This document shows, one piece after another, positions 49,301-60,263 of a DNA stretch of 64,000 bases; positions within the stretch are counted from its first letter, which is position 1; every line of letters begins with the position of its first letter. The stretch covers positions 10,067,591 through 10,131,590 of the forward strand of contig JAMKCF010000002.1 of the NCBI GenBank assembly GCA_023634235.1, in the 5' to 3' direction. Origin of the DNA: Pisaster brevispinus (lineage: Eukaryota; Echinodermata; Asteroidea; Forcipulatida; Asteriidae). The notes under the pieces were generated by a model that was not told where the DNA came from, ran no database searches, and saw only the letters and a program-made list of their open reading frames with translations. Made by a program: the position numbers and the translations under genes.

Positions 49301-52300
49301 TGCTTTCTCCGCATCCCAAGTTTCTCCTCTTCGATACGCATCTAGTTCATCATCTGTTGGTGCATATTCCTGCAAATCAAGTAATCATCATTAATAAATC
49401 AATCTATCAATCAACCTATCAACAAAGCAATCAATAAGTCATTCAAGTTTTAATGAAATGTACCTATTTGATCATCTGTTAGTGCATACTCCTGCAAACC
49501 AAGTGACCATTATCAATCAATCAATCAATCAAACAAGCAATCAACCAGTTATACTTTTTGTTATGAAAGGTATCCAGTTCATGTTGGCACCTACTCCTGA
49601 AATTCAAAATCAAAACCAACCAATCAATCTACTGTACCAATCAGTCAATCACTACATTCTGTGAATATCTTAATTGAATAATGTACATGTATTAGTTTTG
49701 AAAGGTAAACAAGGAAGTAAAAAGAACCAAACATTCTGAATGAAAAGTACAACAAATTAAACATTCAGGGAATCAAGTTTATTTGATCTGATGCCTCTAC
49801 ATTACCTTCCTTTTGGGCATTCATTTCGTTTTCCTAAAACTTGACATTTATCTTTCAGTTACCCCTTTGGTCATCAGGCTGTGTTCATCAGAGGTACCTG
49901 AATAGTGAGTACGGTCAAACAAAACAGGGATCAGACTATTTTCCCCTGAGCCTCATTTTGGCATTACAAGATGGCTACGTCATTACACAGTTTTAAAACT
50001 CACCTTTTTAAAAAGAATAATAAACCTGTTGTCATCCATTTCACCGAATGAAAATGAAGTTAGACCTGCTACTTCAGCAACATCATGTCTGTATGCCAAA
50101 AAAAAATAAAAATACAAATTCACTATTAAATGTAAGTAGGTGTGTGTAGTGTCTTGCAGTTTCATGGCAGAGCAGTCTAGTGTGTCGGACTCGCATTCTG
50201 GTGTTGTCAGAGTGCGAGTTCGGATCCCAGTCATGACACTTTGTGACCTTGAGCAAATTAATTGACCACATTATTTGCTTTAGCCTTAACCCTAACCACG
50301 CTAAATGCAACAATATGCACCAAATGGCAATAGTTGTTGTGATCTGTTGCATTTGGCAGTCAACTCAGATGTCATTTTTTTACTGAATTTGTTGCATTCA
50401 GCAGTGAAGTGACTTCATATAGGTTTGGGTGCTTCTATTGTATCTGAACAACTTATAATGGGTATTTCAAAATATTTTTTTATGGAAAAAGTATTGAGAA
50501 GTATGATGTTATATTAGGTAAGAATCATAATTCAAATCATATTCAAAAGACTGTATAATAACAGTTAAACATTACACTTATGTGCATACTGTTGCATTTA
50601 GCAGGGCAAACACCATTGCTCAGTCCTTTCCCAAACAGCATGCCTGCACAATGCAACAATATCCCTTGTTGCATTTTGTTGCATTTGGCATGGTTCTCAT
50701 TTCAACTGTGTTGCATTCTGTTGTATTTGGCAGGCTTTGTAGAGAGACCCTAATGGGGGTTAGGGTTAAGATTGGACTTAAAGCGTACATTCTTTGTGTT
50801 GCGTATGTAATACACGTTTTAAAAAAACCTAGTTTTTGGCTGTTTTCTCAGCAAGCTTTCAGCTACAACTTTCACAGGTGACTCTGATTGTATCTTTCGT
50901 AATAATTTTGCTAATAAATCAGCATTACCATGCTACGCTGAAAAAACCCCAAATCAGGACCCTACCTTTAAAGGATTTATGCATAATCGTTTCTCAGATC
51001 CAAGTGTTTCTGGATGAAAAGTTATCCAAACCATATTGCTTCGAACAGAATCCTTTCTCAAAATAGTTTATACTTTCAACAGCTGCAGTGCTTCTAACTG
51101 AGTAAGTTTTTATGGTCAACAATTTTTTGAGTAGTTACAAATCTATGACCCAACCTTTTAAATATAAATCGTTATCTTACACAATTGTTCTTGAGATCCT
51201 TTCCATGGGCTCATATCTCAAGCGAGTTCTACTAGCATCGTTGATAAACTCACTGACTTCCTTCTCAACTTTATCTCTGAAATCATTCTTCTTTTTCTTT
51301 TCTTCTGTTTTAATTTTTTCCAACTGCTTTTTCCTCTCTAAAATACAAAACGGAAAGACAAAGACAACAAAACCTCGTTATAATGGATGGGAACAAGATT
51401 CCCTCAATAAAATCATATCATTGGATGACAATTAAAAAAAAGGAACAAAAAAACACTAATACGACATGTGAGAAGAAAAACTGGGAATGTAATTACTAAT
51501 TAATGATCCAATAAGCCCCGCCCGCAATAGCAAGTAAATTATGTCTATCAGCAGAACTGACCCACATGGAAACATATCTTGCCCTGCCCTATAATGGAGC
51601 AATCCAAATACAAGAAGAAGAAACAAATCATAGACTTTACAACTCTGTGAATTTAAATTCTTTTAGGTGAAGTGTTGGCTTTGACTTAATGAGAATGTTA
51701 TTTAGTTACGTAGTAGTACTAGTACTCGTAATATAAATTCAAAGAGTCTTCAGAGCTTCAGGGCTTGTAGCTTAAAAGCTCTTTACTGGACCAGAATTTA
51801 TTTTACCAGACCAGAATCTAATGAAAAAACATATCTTTACACAGATCTTGATGTTTTTAACAGAGAGCTCTGAAGATCTGATTCATCCTCCCTGTCTTAT
51901 TAGACATGGACACATCACAACAAGACAGGATACAAAGAAGCAACTAAAAATGGCAGGAGAATGACAATGCCCCCCCCCCCCCTATCTCACAGTTGCTAAG
52001 ACCATCACTGCATGCAATGACCAAGTTATGATAATTGTATTGCATTTATTTTAACCCTCAACCCTGAAAAGTGACATTGATTGGCGACAAGGACCAGGAC
52101 TGTTACCTTTGGATTTGCCAAACAAAAAAACAAATTATTATTAATTTAATCGTGGGGTAAAATATTAACTATCTTACCACCATCCATCCATGACGTATTA
52201 AATAATGACTATTTAGAGTAGGCCTAACTGATGACATACAAACTGAAACTCATCTGCTGACTGAACTTACAATTTTTGAATCATATTCAATTCAATCATA

Positions 52301-52721
52301 TTCATGATTTATGACAATATAATTTTTATTTTAACAATAACAAGCCAAGGGCAGGGGAAAATAAACTATATTTTCCCCCACAAAAACGTTCACTGTTAGT
52401 ATTAACATAGAGAAACTATAAAAGTAAACAGTTTAAAAGTACCCCTACAGCCCCCCCCCCCGAAAAAGTTGCTTGCCAATATCACTGTGTCGGTGATATA
52501 GCGCCCTCTTTTGTTAAAAAAAATAACACTGCCAGTGCAAACCATTTCCTTTATTTGTTGCTATTTAGGTGAATCGGTCCCTGTCCTTCAAAACATCTGA
52601 ATTAAGTTTTGCCACCAACAACTGAGTGTTATCTCATCCTACCTTTAGCCTGTTTCCTTTCTTTGTCACCAACAGCTGGAGGTTTTTCCATGGAACCCAG
52701 AATGCTTCCAAGCAAATCCAT
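46351..52721 (-). CDS. SPAG7: SPAG7 orthologue, R3H-domain protein
   Basis: Six exons on the minus strand (52643-52721, 51181-51337, 50004-50088, 49280-49369, 47972-48128, 46351-46463) join in frame to 226 residues; the human protein has about 227. It begins [15 protein letters not shown], followed by a highly charged lysine/glutamate helix (about 27-55). Next is an R3H domain with the R-x3-H signature R76-TIV-H80 and the block [11 protein letters not shown]. Then come [15 protein letters not shown], a [12 protein letters not shown] segment and a basic C-terminus with RSVEE and a lysine run. R3H domains bind single-stranded nucleic acid. SPAG7 was named from sperm antigen work and its molecular role is poorly known. 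All introns have GT donors and AG acceptors. The gene is divergent from POLR2D. Its introns are loaded with repeats: a pogo-like element and a ~44-bp tandem array in intron 4, and SINEs in introns 2 and 5. Confidence 0.95.
46604..46667 (-). mobile_element. tRNA-like SINE head in SPAG7 intron 5
   Basis: On the minus strand this reads as a tRNA-like unit: A-box-type TAGCCGAGTTGGTAGAG, an anticodon-arm-like CCGGCTCTTAAACTTGG, and a diverged B box, GGCTTGATTCC. The cloverleaf is imperfect at the B box and the flanks lack a clean acceptor stem. I call it SINE-derived and not a functional tRNA gene. Confidence 0.5.
48233..48487. repeat. Tandem repeat in SPAG7 intron 4 (left part)
   Basis: Degenerate units of about 42-46 bp contain AGGAGTATTGCAGAACTC and TCTGCTTCCTTAG or ATCTACTTCCTTAG. 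The array continues at 49192-49262, after a 700-bp transposon insertion. Confidence 0.8.
48488..49191. mobile_element. pogo/Tigger-like non-autonomous DNA transposon
   Basis: The element spans 48490-49189 (700 bp). Terminal inverted repeats of about 23 bp start CAG(T/T)(C/T)(A/G)ACTCTCGTTAATACGAG with two mismatches, and it is flanked by TA on both sides (48488-48489, 49190-49191). It splits one unit of a tandem array; removing it restores the unit. The ends match the pogo/Tigger style of Tc1/mariner transposons. No transposase frame is present. Confidence 0.88.
49192..49262. repeat. Tandem repeat in SPAG7 intron 4 (right part)
   Basis: This continues the array at 48233-48487 (TTCCTTAGAAGGAGTATTGC and GGTCTGTTTCCTTAG). 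Exon 4 of SPAG7 begins just beyond, at 49280. Confidence 0.75.
50135..50290 (+). mobile_element. tRNA-derived SINE in SPAG7 intron 2
   Basis: A-box-type TGGCAGAGCAGTCTAGTG (50165-50182) is followed by B-box-type GAGTTCGGATCCC (50216-50228). The SINE-typical CATGACACTTTGTGACCTTG comes next. It is opposite in orientation to SPAG7. Confidence 0.7.
50284..50775. repeat. Cluster of TGTTGCATTTGGCA words with inverted CCCTAAC ends
   Basis: The word TGTTGCATTTGGCA or a close variant appears at least six times, on both strands (about 50310, 50345, 50390, 50590, 50665-50690, 50712). The cluster is bounded by CCTTAACCCTAACC (50284-50297) and its inverted counterpart GGGGGTTAGGGTTAAG (50755-50770). It may be an inverted-repeat element with an internally amplified motif. 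Confidence 0.6.
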
Positions 52722-53085
52722 TTTCGCAGGATTTTTATTTACCCACGGATGGTTTTGATTGTAAAAAGTAAATAATTAAGCACCGCTTAGAATATTGAAA
52801 ATTGTAACAAATAATTATGCCAAAATGTTGTTATATATTCTATGTATATATTTTTGTATTAAGATTATTATCTAATTTGCAATATAGTGTGTTTCTATTT
52901 GTGAATTTTATCAAGTTTTTGAATGAGCCAGCGAATGCTGATCCAAAATAGTCAGATCACCCATCTGATAAAATGTGACTTTAGGTAGTGAGTAGGGGAA
53001 CGTGACCGCAACGCATTAGCTATACTGACTGGACATTGAAATATCAAACGATAACTAAACTAAACTACACGAAAAAACGTGCCAA
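52722..53085. promoter_or_regulatory. Shared divergent promoter of SPAG7 and POLR2D
   Basis: Only 364 bp separate the start codons of two divergently transcribed, broadly expressed genes, so both promoters must fit in or near this interval. I see no clear TATA box at a sensible distance. The interval is AT-rich on the SPAG7 side, with a more mixed stretch from about 52920 containing GAACGTGACCGCAACGC. No CpG-island-like block is obvious. Confidence 0.65.
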
Positions 53086-56000
53086 ATGGCGACTTCTAGT
53101 GCGGCAGTACTTCCAAATCAAGATGAGATTGAAGAAGATGCATCTGAACTGAAATTTTCGAAAGGTTTATTAACGTTTGTGGGGTTGTTTTTAATTTCAC
53201 GAAGTTTTGCCCGAGATATAAAAAATCCCCAGAAATCTAACGATTAAAGCGTATGTCAGTAAGGTTAATCCGTGTATTTCCGACATCCTTTTGTTAAGAA
53301 AAAGCATCATGATTTAGCGCGTCGTTTGTGAAGGACAAATACACTTAGCGATGTTTTCTATAATTTATTACTTGATTAAAACAAATTGAAAACTAGGTAC
53401 TACACAAATGTATTTCATTTGAAAATGAAATGGGTTTCGTTTTGAAGTTGTTAATTTTGTTGTAATCATTCAATATTGATTGGGCAAGGTGAAGACCAAT
53501 CAGTGTTTGATGGTCATTGACATTATTTAGATGATTAAACAAAATTAGTGCAACTGATTTTTGTTGTAACTTATGTTGTATCTTATACACTCTCATATTA
53601 AACTTTTGAAGGACACTTAAAATGTTAGGTTTGAATGAATTTAACTGTCTCATCTCGGTATTGTCAATTGCATGAATCTTGCCCATCCCCCCAAAAAGGT
53701 GAAACTTTTAAACTTAAAAAAACAAAACAAAATTTGATAGCAAGTCACTGAAGAGGAGGCAAACCCTGCCCACGAAATAGCGCTTTAAAAGTTTATGTAT
53801 ATTAAATTATTAAATTTCCTATTTTGACTATTCAATTTGTATCTAAGAATTTGAGCAAGCAGAGACGCTGCTGAACTCTGAGGTTCGCATGCTCCTTGAA
53901 CATCGGAAGCAGCAGAATGAAAGCCAAGAAGAAGAGCAGGAGCTGAGCGAAGTCTTCATGAAAACACTCAACTATACAGAAAGATTTTCAAGATTTAAAA
54001 ACAGAGAGACGATATCAGATGTTAGAGGGTAAGATAAGTTACAATGAGGAACACAGGCTCCAGACAATCTGTACCCAACTGTCAGTTTTACTTAAAGTTG
54101 AAACTTTGATCAATATTGTATATTCGGTTTGCGGTAACACCATATATCTAACTTAGTACTAACTGGGATGTAGATTTGTTCTTAGGGAACTAGGTCTTGC
54201 ATTTTATTCTATTGCCGCGGAGTAGATTTTGGAATTCGGGAGACTACTTGGTTCTGAAAAGAACTGTCCAGCTCTGGGCGGAAGGTAGGAAATCGGCTGG
54301 GACTACTACTTTTGCTTAGTGGAATCGAAGGGACTTCTCTTTATTAACTTCACTGCTGCGGAGTGAGTTCTTAATTGGTCTCGACGTTTCGACTAGCTTT
54401 GTCTAGTCATCGTCTAGGGAAACAAAAAAGGGAAAAAAAGTTAAGGCTAAAGCCCACACTGTTTTTTATTACTGTCTCATTTTATCACAGCATGCAAAGG
54501 AAAGATCACATTTTTTCCTTGTGCTGGTAACTCCTGGAGTCAGGCTACGTTCCGTAGCCTTAGATCACATTAGTCTTTCTCAGGATCCTTGCTGTTCACA
54601 AAAGCAATGTCTTCTGTAACAGATCTACCCTCACATTTGTAAATTGTATTATTATTATTGTATATTTTTGGTAAAGAAGCCAAGGAGGCCTCGTAAAGGA
54701 ACTTGATTACTGTAGCTCACAAGCCCAAGGAAACCTGTAAACAAGGGTGCTTGCTATGGGAACCAGAAACAGGGTTAACCCCCTACTCTTCTCTTCCACG
54801 ATGTGTTCTGGGTTCTGTTACGTGCACTAACAATCCTAGTACATGGCTTAGAGCCCCAACTGAAGGACAAAGTAAAACAATAATCTGGCTGTAGAGCAAA
54901 GTTACAAGCCAAAAGAAACCCCACTGTTAAGATTTCTATCTCTTCTGAATATTTGGGAGGAGTGGTCGAGGGTTTCACCATTCAGAGTTAAATGACTGAT
55001 TTAGCCAGGTTTCCGCGCTACCAGAAATTATACCAATGTTTTCAGTTGTACACGCTACGCAGTGCCTGCAGATTATTTAGAGTGGCATTGATGATACTGT
55101 TTGAGGATTGTCTCTTTATTTAAAAAAAAGAATCTGAATGCAAATTTTGTTTACAAAATGTAATATTTGTTGATCTTCAGACTCTTACAACAGCAGAAGC
55201 TGCATAAGTTTGAGCTTGCATCGTTAGCAAACCTCTGCCCCGAAAATGCAGAAGAAGCCAAAGCATTAGTCCCAAGGTAAGTTAAAACTCTTGAACTGCC
55301 AATTGAAAAAAAGGCAATCTAAGAAAAATGTTGTCGCTGAAGGAATGTAACCATTCACAATTATTTCCCAAATAGTAGATCTTAAATTTGCATCTGGCAT
55401 AAAGAATAAACATTGGTTTTACCCATACACCAACGTGTGTAAAGCTCTGTATACTCAGTACTTTCTTGGAGTCCAGTGAACAAAATTCACAGGAATGTTA
55501 CTCGGGTGGGATTCAAACCCATGACCGAGCAAGCTCGATGGTCTAGTGGTGTGACATCTGTTCTAGAATGGGAAAAGTGGTGGGTTCAAATCCCACCCAA
55601 GTAATATGCTTGTGGATTCTTTAAGTATACAGTGCTTTTACACAAATCTGTGTATCTGTAAAACCACATCATATTCTTTAGCCCTGATTCAAATTTAACA
55701 TCTATTAAATTGTTGCGGTACCCGCTGCATAGGATTCGAACTGCCTCAAGCTACTGGGTAATCTCGGTGATCTAGTGGTAAGACATTTGGTCTAGAATGG
55801 CAAAGGTTGTGGGTTCAAATCCCATCCGAGTAATATGCCTGTGGGTTTTTTTTTCACTGGACTCCAGATTATTTTTCTAAAATGGTATCATCCAAGACTT
55901 ACCTGGCGACAGTTTCAAGACTTGGTTAAAATTCCATTATTTACAAAGCTCAGAGCCGTTTAAAATGCCTAAAGCTTACCTGCACTAGATAAATGATATT

Positions 56001-56322
56001 ATGGCGTTTTCATATTCGGCTCATCCACCACAGCCGATGCTACACAGTAACTAGCTAGGGCGTAAAACCCATGGTCAAAGGAGGCCTATATGTTTATCTG
56101 CTGCCACCCAGTGTTATGAATGCTTTCCCTTATCTTAGCCACTTTACCTTTAACTCTCGTTGTCTTAACTCTCGTTGTCTTAACTCTCATTGTCTTAACT
56201 CTCGTTGTCTTAACTCTGGTTGTCTTCTTTCCTTCCCTTAAAGCCTTGAAGGAAGATTTGAAGACGAGGCACTTCAGGAGGTCTTAGACAACATCCAGAC
56301 CAAGAGAAGCTTCCAGTATTAA
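53086..56322 (+). CDS. POLR2D: RNA polymerase II subunit RPB4
   Basis: Four exons (53086-53164, 53848-54028, 55181-55276, 56244-56322) join in frame to 144 residues; the human subunit has 142. RPB4 pairs with RPB7 to form the stalk of RNA polymerase II, which acts in initiation and in coupling transcription to RNA processing. The characteristic blocks are present: [58 protein letters not shown] and the C-terminus [21 protein letters not shown] (split here as FEDEALQEV and [12 protein letters not shown]). The first donor is GTTTAT, a weaker consensus than the other two (GTAAGA, GTAAGT). The ATG at 53086 gives MATSSAAVL before the conserved EEDAS. An AATAAA at 57952 would end a ~1.6-kb 3' UTR. 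Introns carry SINE fragments and a 15-bp minisatellite. Confidence 0.96.
54700..54870 (-). mobile_element. Headless SINE body in POLR2D intron 2
   Basis: This matches the body of the SINE at 8490-8680 (AGCCC(A)AGGAAACCTGTA, GGGTTAACCCCC, CACGATGTGTTCTG) but lacks the tRNA-like head. It is a truncated copy, antisense to POLR2D. Confidence 0.65.
55499..55845. mobile_element. Cluster of tRNA-like SINE heads in POLR2D intron 3
   Basis: Two plus-strand units each have an A-box-type GGT(C/GA)TCTAGTGGT and an exact B box GGTTCAAATCC (first about 55533-55606, B box 55583-55593; second about 55763-55838, B box 55812-55822). Each is preceded by a partial unit in the opposite orientation (55499-55530 with a complementary B box; about 55728-55745, weaker). 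Shared TCTAGAATGG and GAGTAATATGC words show one family. Confidence 0.7.
56151..56226 (+). repeat. 15-bp minisatellite before the last POLR2D exon
   Basis: TAACTCTCGTTGTCT repeats five times with two substitutions and ends 17 bp before the exon 4 acceptor. The sense strand is pyrimidine-rich, so the repeat lies where the polypyrimidine tract and branch point should be. Confidence 0.9.
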
Positions 56323-57951
56323 AACCATCAAAATACATGTAAATGTACTCGCATCAGTGCAAAAACGTCCAGTCTCAATTTTGCAAAAATGCTGTTTCTC
56401 GCACGAAAGTGTTCCGTGCAAGACATGGTATCTCGGCACGTCCTTGTTTTGTGTGAAACATCTGGGCTATTTTAAGTAAGATACGATGTTTTGACAGTAA
56501 CAAATCGTGCGAAATGTAAGTGCTGTTTTAGGAGATACAACAATTTGTGCATTGACATGACGATATAGAACCTTTACTGTATCAACCAAAGGGAAGCATT
56601 AGGATGGTCAACAATCGTGAGTGGAAGAGTATATCTTGTACAACTTTCCTTTGTTAATTTCATAACAAAAAAGAAAAAAGTACATAGATCTTCTTGCTTT
56701 GGTCATGTTCTTAATTCATTTAAATCAGTTCGACCAACCAAAAAACTAATTGACAGCTTGCACCAAGATCACATGTGGCAACTGTCTGCCAACGCTCGCC
56801 TTTTCGGGAGTCAAATTGCACGTAAAAGTTACAGTAGAGCGTGTAAATGTCTTGTCTCCTAAAATGCACTCTACACTGTTTGACACACAGGGACATGGAC
56901 TCCTGAATGATGCAACCAAGATTGTTGGGATTATGATTTTAGTTGAATTGGGTCGATAGGAAAAGTAGTGTGGTCCCTTTTTATGAAGTGCAAATTTGAA
57001 CAGTCATTAATATTGCCCGTACATGGAACCATGCAGGGATGGTTAAACATTGGTTTGGAGCTTCGAAAGACCAGTAGACTGGTCCCTCTTGGGAAGTTCA
57101 AATTAGAAATAGCATTGTTAATTGTGTGTATACATGAAATCTGACATGGCCCTCAATGTATCATAGGTACATTACACCAACAAGTGTTTTATGTTACACA
57201 TAGCTCTACAGTTCCTCTTACCACGCTGCTAAGCAAAGTAAGATTTGATGAGAAACACACAACTTTCTTGATTGGGTGTCTGAAAACTTCTCTGTCACTT
57301 TTCAGTTGGTTGACTGCTCTATGTTCCGACAACCCTACATGTATGTTCCGAAAAAAAAACCTGTGATTTATTCGCTTAAAAGTTAGGGTTTGGGTTAGGG
57401 TTAGAGTTAGCAAAATGCACTAAGGTTGTCTGATTATAGGGGTGTCGGAACATAGGGGTGTAACCGTCAAATGAGATTTGAGTTTTGTTTGTTAATACAC
57501 TAGCTTAAAAAAAAACTCTACAGCAAAATTTGTACTTGACCGTGTACAGTAGTAACTGATTTTTTTTTTCTTCAGAATTCTCTCCGCTTTGAGACAGTTA
57601 TTGGCTGTTAAAAAGTACAATAGCCCATATGCATGTCCTATTGCACATGATTGGCGTGCAAAGGATTCTGGATGAAACTCAAGTCCAAGTAACACCAACC
57701 ACCATCATGATCGCTGATTTTCAAGCAATGAAGCAACATAGTTAAATGTGAACTACAGCATCATGATGGCATGCATCTTGGCAGCTTAGTTAATTATTTA
57801 ACTGTACTTGGTTTCCCAAGATGCATTGCTGTAAATTGTTGAGATGGCAGTTGTACATAATGGCCTATTGGTTGTTGACAAGAGGGTGTAAATTATTGTA
57901 AATAAGTATGTTTTATTGGAACTTTTTGTTTTTTATACACACTGAGTAGTA
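56323..57951 (+). other. Probable 3' UTR and flank of POLR2D
   Basis: There is no further coding segment. A degenerate TTAGGG run lies at 57382-57410, and the word TGTTCCGACA occurs on both strands around it (57320-57350, 57445-57455). Confidence 0.5.
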
Positions 57952-57957
57952 AATAAA
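57952..57957 (+). terminator. Candidate POLR2D polyadenylation signal
   Basis: AATAAA at the end of the long 3' flank, 60 bp before an opposing TTTATT (AATAAA on the minus strand, 58017-58022). Confidence 0.45.
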
Positions 57958-58016
57958 AAGCAACAGAAGGTATATCTTAAGCTTCTTGACTGATTTGTTT
58001 TTGTTTTAAAATGTTC

Positions 58017-58022
58017 TTTATT
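58017..58022 (-). terminator. Candidate minus-strand polyadenylation signal
   Basis: AATAAA on the minus strand lies about 210 bp after the stop of the candidate exon at 58233-58350. Confidence 0.35.
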
Positions 58023-58232
58023 GGGTGAGCTTATGAGCGTTTTAGTAAAACACAAACACACAAGATTCAACAAAGAAGCACAAAACTCACAACGTTCAAC
58101 ACTATTTTTGCTTAGGTTGTATTTATATTATCAATAGTTCCGAAGTTTCAATCTGCTTAAACATCATCTTTCTTTCCTGTCGACAAAGAATTCAAGTTAG
58201 TTCTTACCGGCTGAACATCTCAAAAGCAAAAA

Positions 58233-58350
58233 TCAGAGCCACTCCTGCACCTGTTCAGGAAAAGTACCAATCTTCCCGGTTTCAATCAACTTTTTGCACG
58301 TGGCATCTTCAAAGTATCTTCCTTCAGATTCTTTCTCAGAGAGGTTGATA
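58233..58350 (-). CDS. Possible last exon of an unidentified minus-strand gene
   Basis: On the minus strand an acceptor-like ACCTACCAG is followed by one base and 38 sense codons ending in TGA. They read NLSEKESEGRYFEDATCKK, then LIETGKIGTFPEQVQEWL. The composition (charged, balanced codons, no low complexity) looks like real protein, and a minus-strand AATAAA follows about 210 bp downstream. I do not recognise the family. No upstream exons are evident before the transporter gene at 62372. It could be a chance open stretch. Confidence 0.35.
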
Positions 58351-59984
58351 CTGGTAGGTTACTTTTTGTTACTTTTTGTTCACTAAAAGAGTGACCTTAT
58401 ATATTCCAGCCAGGGCATTTCTCGGCAGGCAGGATATGGTGTTCATTTTGAAATGTTTCGTTTTGTGTCGTAATTACCACATAGATTCGAGAATTATAAA
58501 CAGCTGAGTTAAGTTTTGAAATGTGCACCCTTTCTCCGTATCATATCAAAAGTTCAAAAATCAGACAGTGCCATCTCCATGAAACGTTAGAGTTAATGTT
58601 TTCTTCCATTGAGCTGCGCCCAAATCGTGCCTGCATGGTGGAAGGCCAGGCTCCGTGGCTCTCTTATTATGCAAACATGTGATGTCACAGGTCACATGGT
58701 GTGTATCAATTTAGGTAAGCAACCGTAATTCAACCCTTGTGCCGTATTGTTATTATTCTAAATGATGAAAATATGAAACGTTCGAAAACCCAATGACTGT
58801 GGAAAGAATTTAACATATTGAGGCAGTGCAGGTGATTTACAGAGTCTTCGTTTTATTGCTTCTAAATAATCTACGCTTACATTGATTGCTAATGGGTTGG
58901 GAAATAATATTACCTGTAGAGGGCGCTATTTAATATATTCAAACATAGCAAAGTGTTTTTAATAATGATTTCCCGTGCTTCTAAAAAAAAATGTAATAAT
59001 ACATTACTAGTCACCCGTTTATGTTAAAAATTTGTCTACAAATGTTATTTATGGTAAAAGTGTAATCAGAGATGCAAAATCGTTATATTTTGAATTCTTT
59101 CGATTTGTAAAAATTAATCGTTTCAATCCTATAATTATCTTTAAAATAAGTCGGCAAAGAAGTGAACATGCTTTTTTCAATTAATTGCCGTCCCTTTACT
59201 TGACTTTTAATTGACTGGAAATGTAGTGACAAAATGTACTTTCCATCGAATCATAAAACAACCTCTCCCTCCCTCAAGGTACAAACATTTGTTTAAAGTT
59301 TGTTTAATTAAAGTTTGTTTAAAGTTTTTTTTTGTGCGTTCGCAGGACGGAAAGTTTTCAGTTTCGGATAACGGGCCTATTGTTATCACACACACCAGCC
59401 CCAATTTCGTGAAGCTACTCACCACCGCTTGTGGCGCCCTGTAATTTTTTGGTAAGCAGTGGCTTGAAATTTGGCTTCCATGTTCAATCCGGTTGTCAAT
59501 TTCTAGCTTGTATTCTCAATGGTCAAACAATATTTCCCCCCCCCCATTTTTATACACAACAAGAGACAAAGGGGGATCAAGATGATTTTAAGCACAAAGT
59601 CAGACTATAGTTACGTAAAAATTCACTCAGAAAACCAATGGCGCATGCTTGGTTGTTTTGGTTTTTTCAAGCTTAAAGCTTGCTTAAGCGTAATGCAACA
59701 CTGAGTTGCCTCGTTTTAACTTCTATAGGCCGCTTTGTTTTGTAAAAGTTTATGAGTCTTTGCAAAATTAGGCGAACGACTGAAACAAACCTCAGAGATT
59801 ATTGTACGAGAACCTAAAACGAAACCATCTGTATTAAAGAGTGGATTCTTGTGACTACTGGAGCCGAATGTGTAAAGGGGTTGTGGTACACAGCGTGTAA
59901 GTACGTCACACTTACCATCATGACTGTTTATTACAGTCTACCAACCAAAGTCTGATGTCAAGCTTCTTGTTACGATCAAGAACA
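58351..59984. other. Spacer with dispersed repeat
   Basis: 58520-58640 matches 42265-42370. At 59401-59475 a piece resembling the GGGCCC MITE edge (CCCCAATTTCGTGAAGCTACT) lies after an acceptor-like tract at 59330-59345. Nothing else is supported. Confidence 0.45.
58520..58640 (+). repeat. Dispersed repeat, copy 2
   Basis: Partner of 42265-42370; shared words include GAAATGTGC(A)CCCT, ATATCAAAAGTT and TCTTCCATTGAGCTG. Confidence 0.55.
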
Positions 59985-60178
59985 GGGCCCAATTTCATAG
60001 AGCTGCTTTAAGCAGAAGAAATTGCTTAAAAATCCCTGCCTAGCAATAATGAGCAGGATACCAATCACAAATTGAACACGAGACATGGTATTTGGGCTGG
60101 TAACCTTTTTCTGGTTAGCATAATTTTGTTGTGCAAAGTTTGTTTTTGCGCTTAAAGCAGCCCTATGAAACTGGGCCC
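59985..60178. mobile_element. GGGCCC-ended palindromic MITE, copy 3
   Basis: GGGCCCAATTTCATAGAGC and its near-complement form the ends. The inner block is inverted relative to copies 1 and 2 (AGCAGGATACCAATCA before GCTGGTAACC). Confidence 0.85.
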
Positions 60179-60263
60179 TGTACTTGTTCCAAAAGCAGTC
60201 TGAAAACTCCCGGGTCAGAATGAACCCAGATCCGGGTCCCGGACTCGATTCTGCCCGGGAGTT

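Noticed and set aside
55533..55606. A functional tRNA gene in POLR2D intron 3
   Set aside because: A and B boxes are present, but the acceptor and anticodon stems do not close well and a second diverged copy with the same non-tRNA tail lies 230 bp away. A tRNA-derived SINE fits better.
59346..59445. Exon-like segment after a good acceptor (DGKFSVSDNGPIVITH...)
   Set aside because: Its second half is the edge of a GGGCCC-type MITE (CCCCAATTTCGTGAAGCT), so the open frame is probably accidental.
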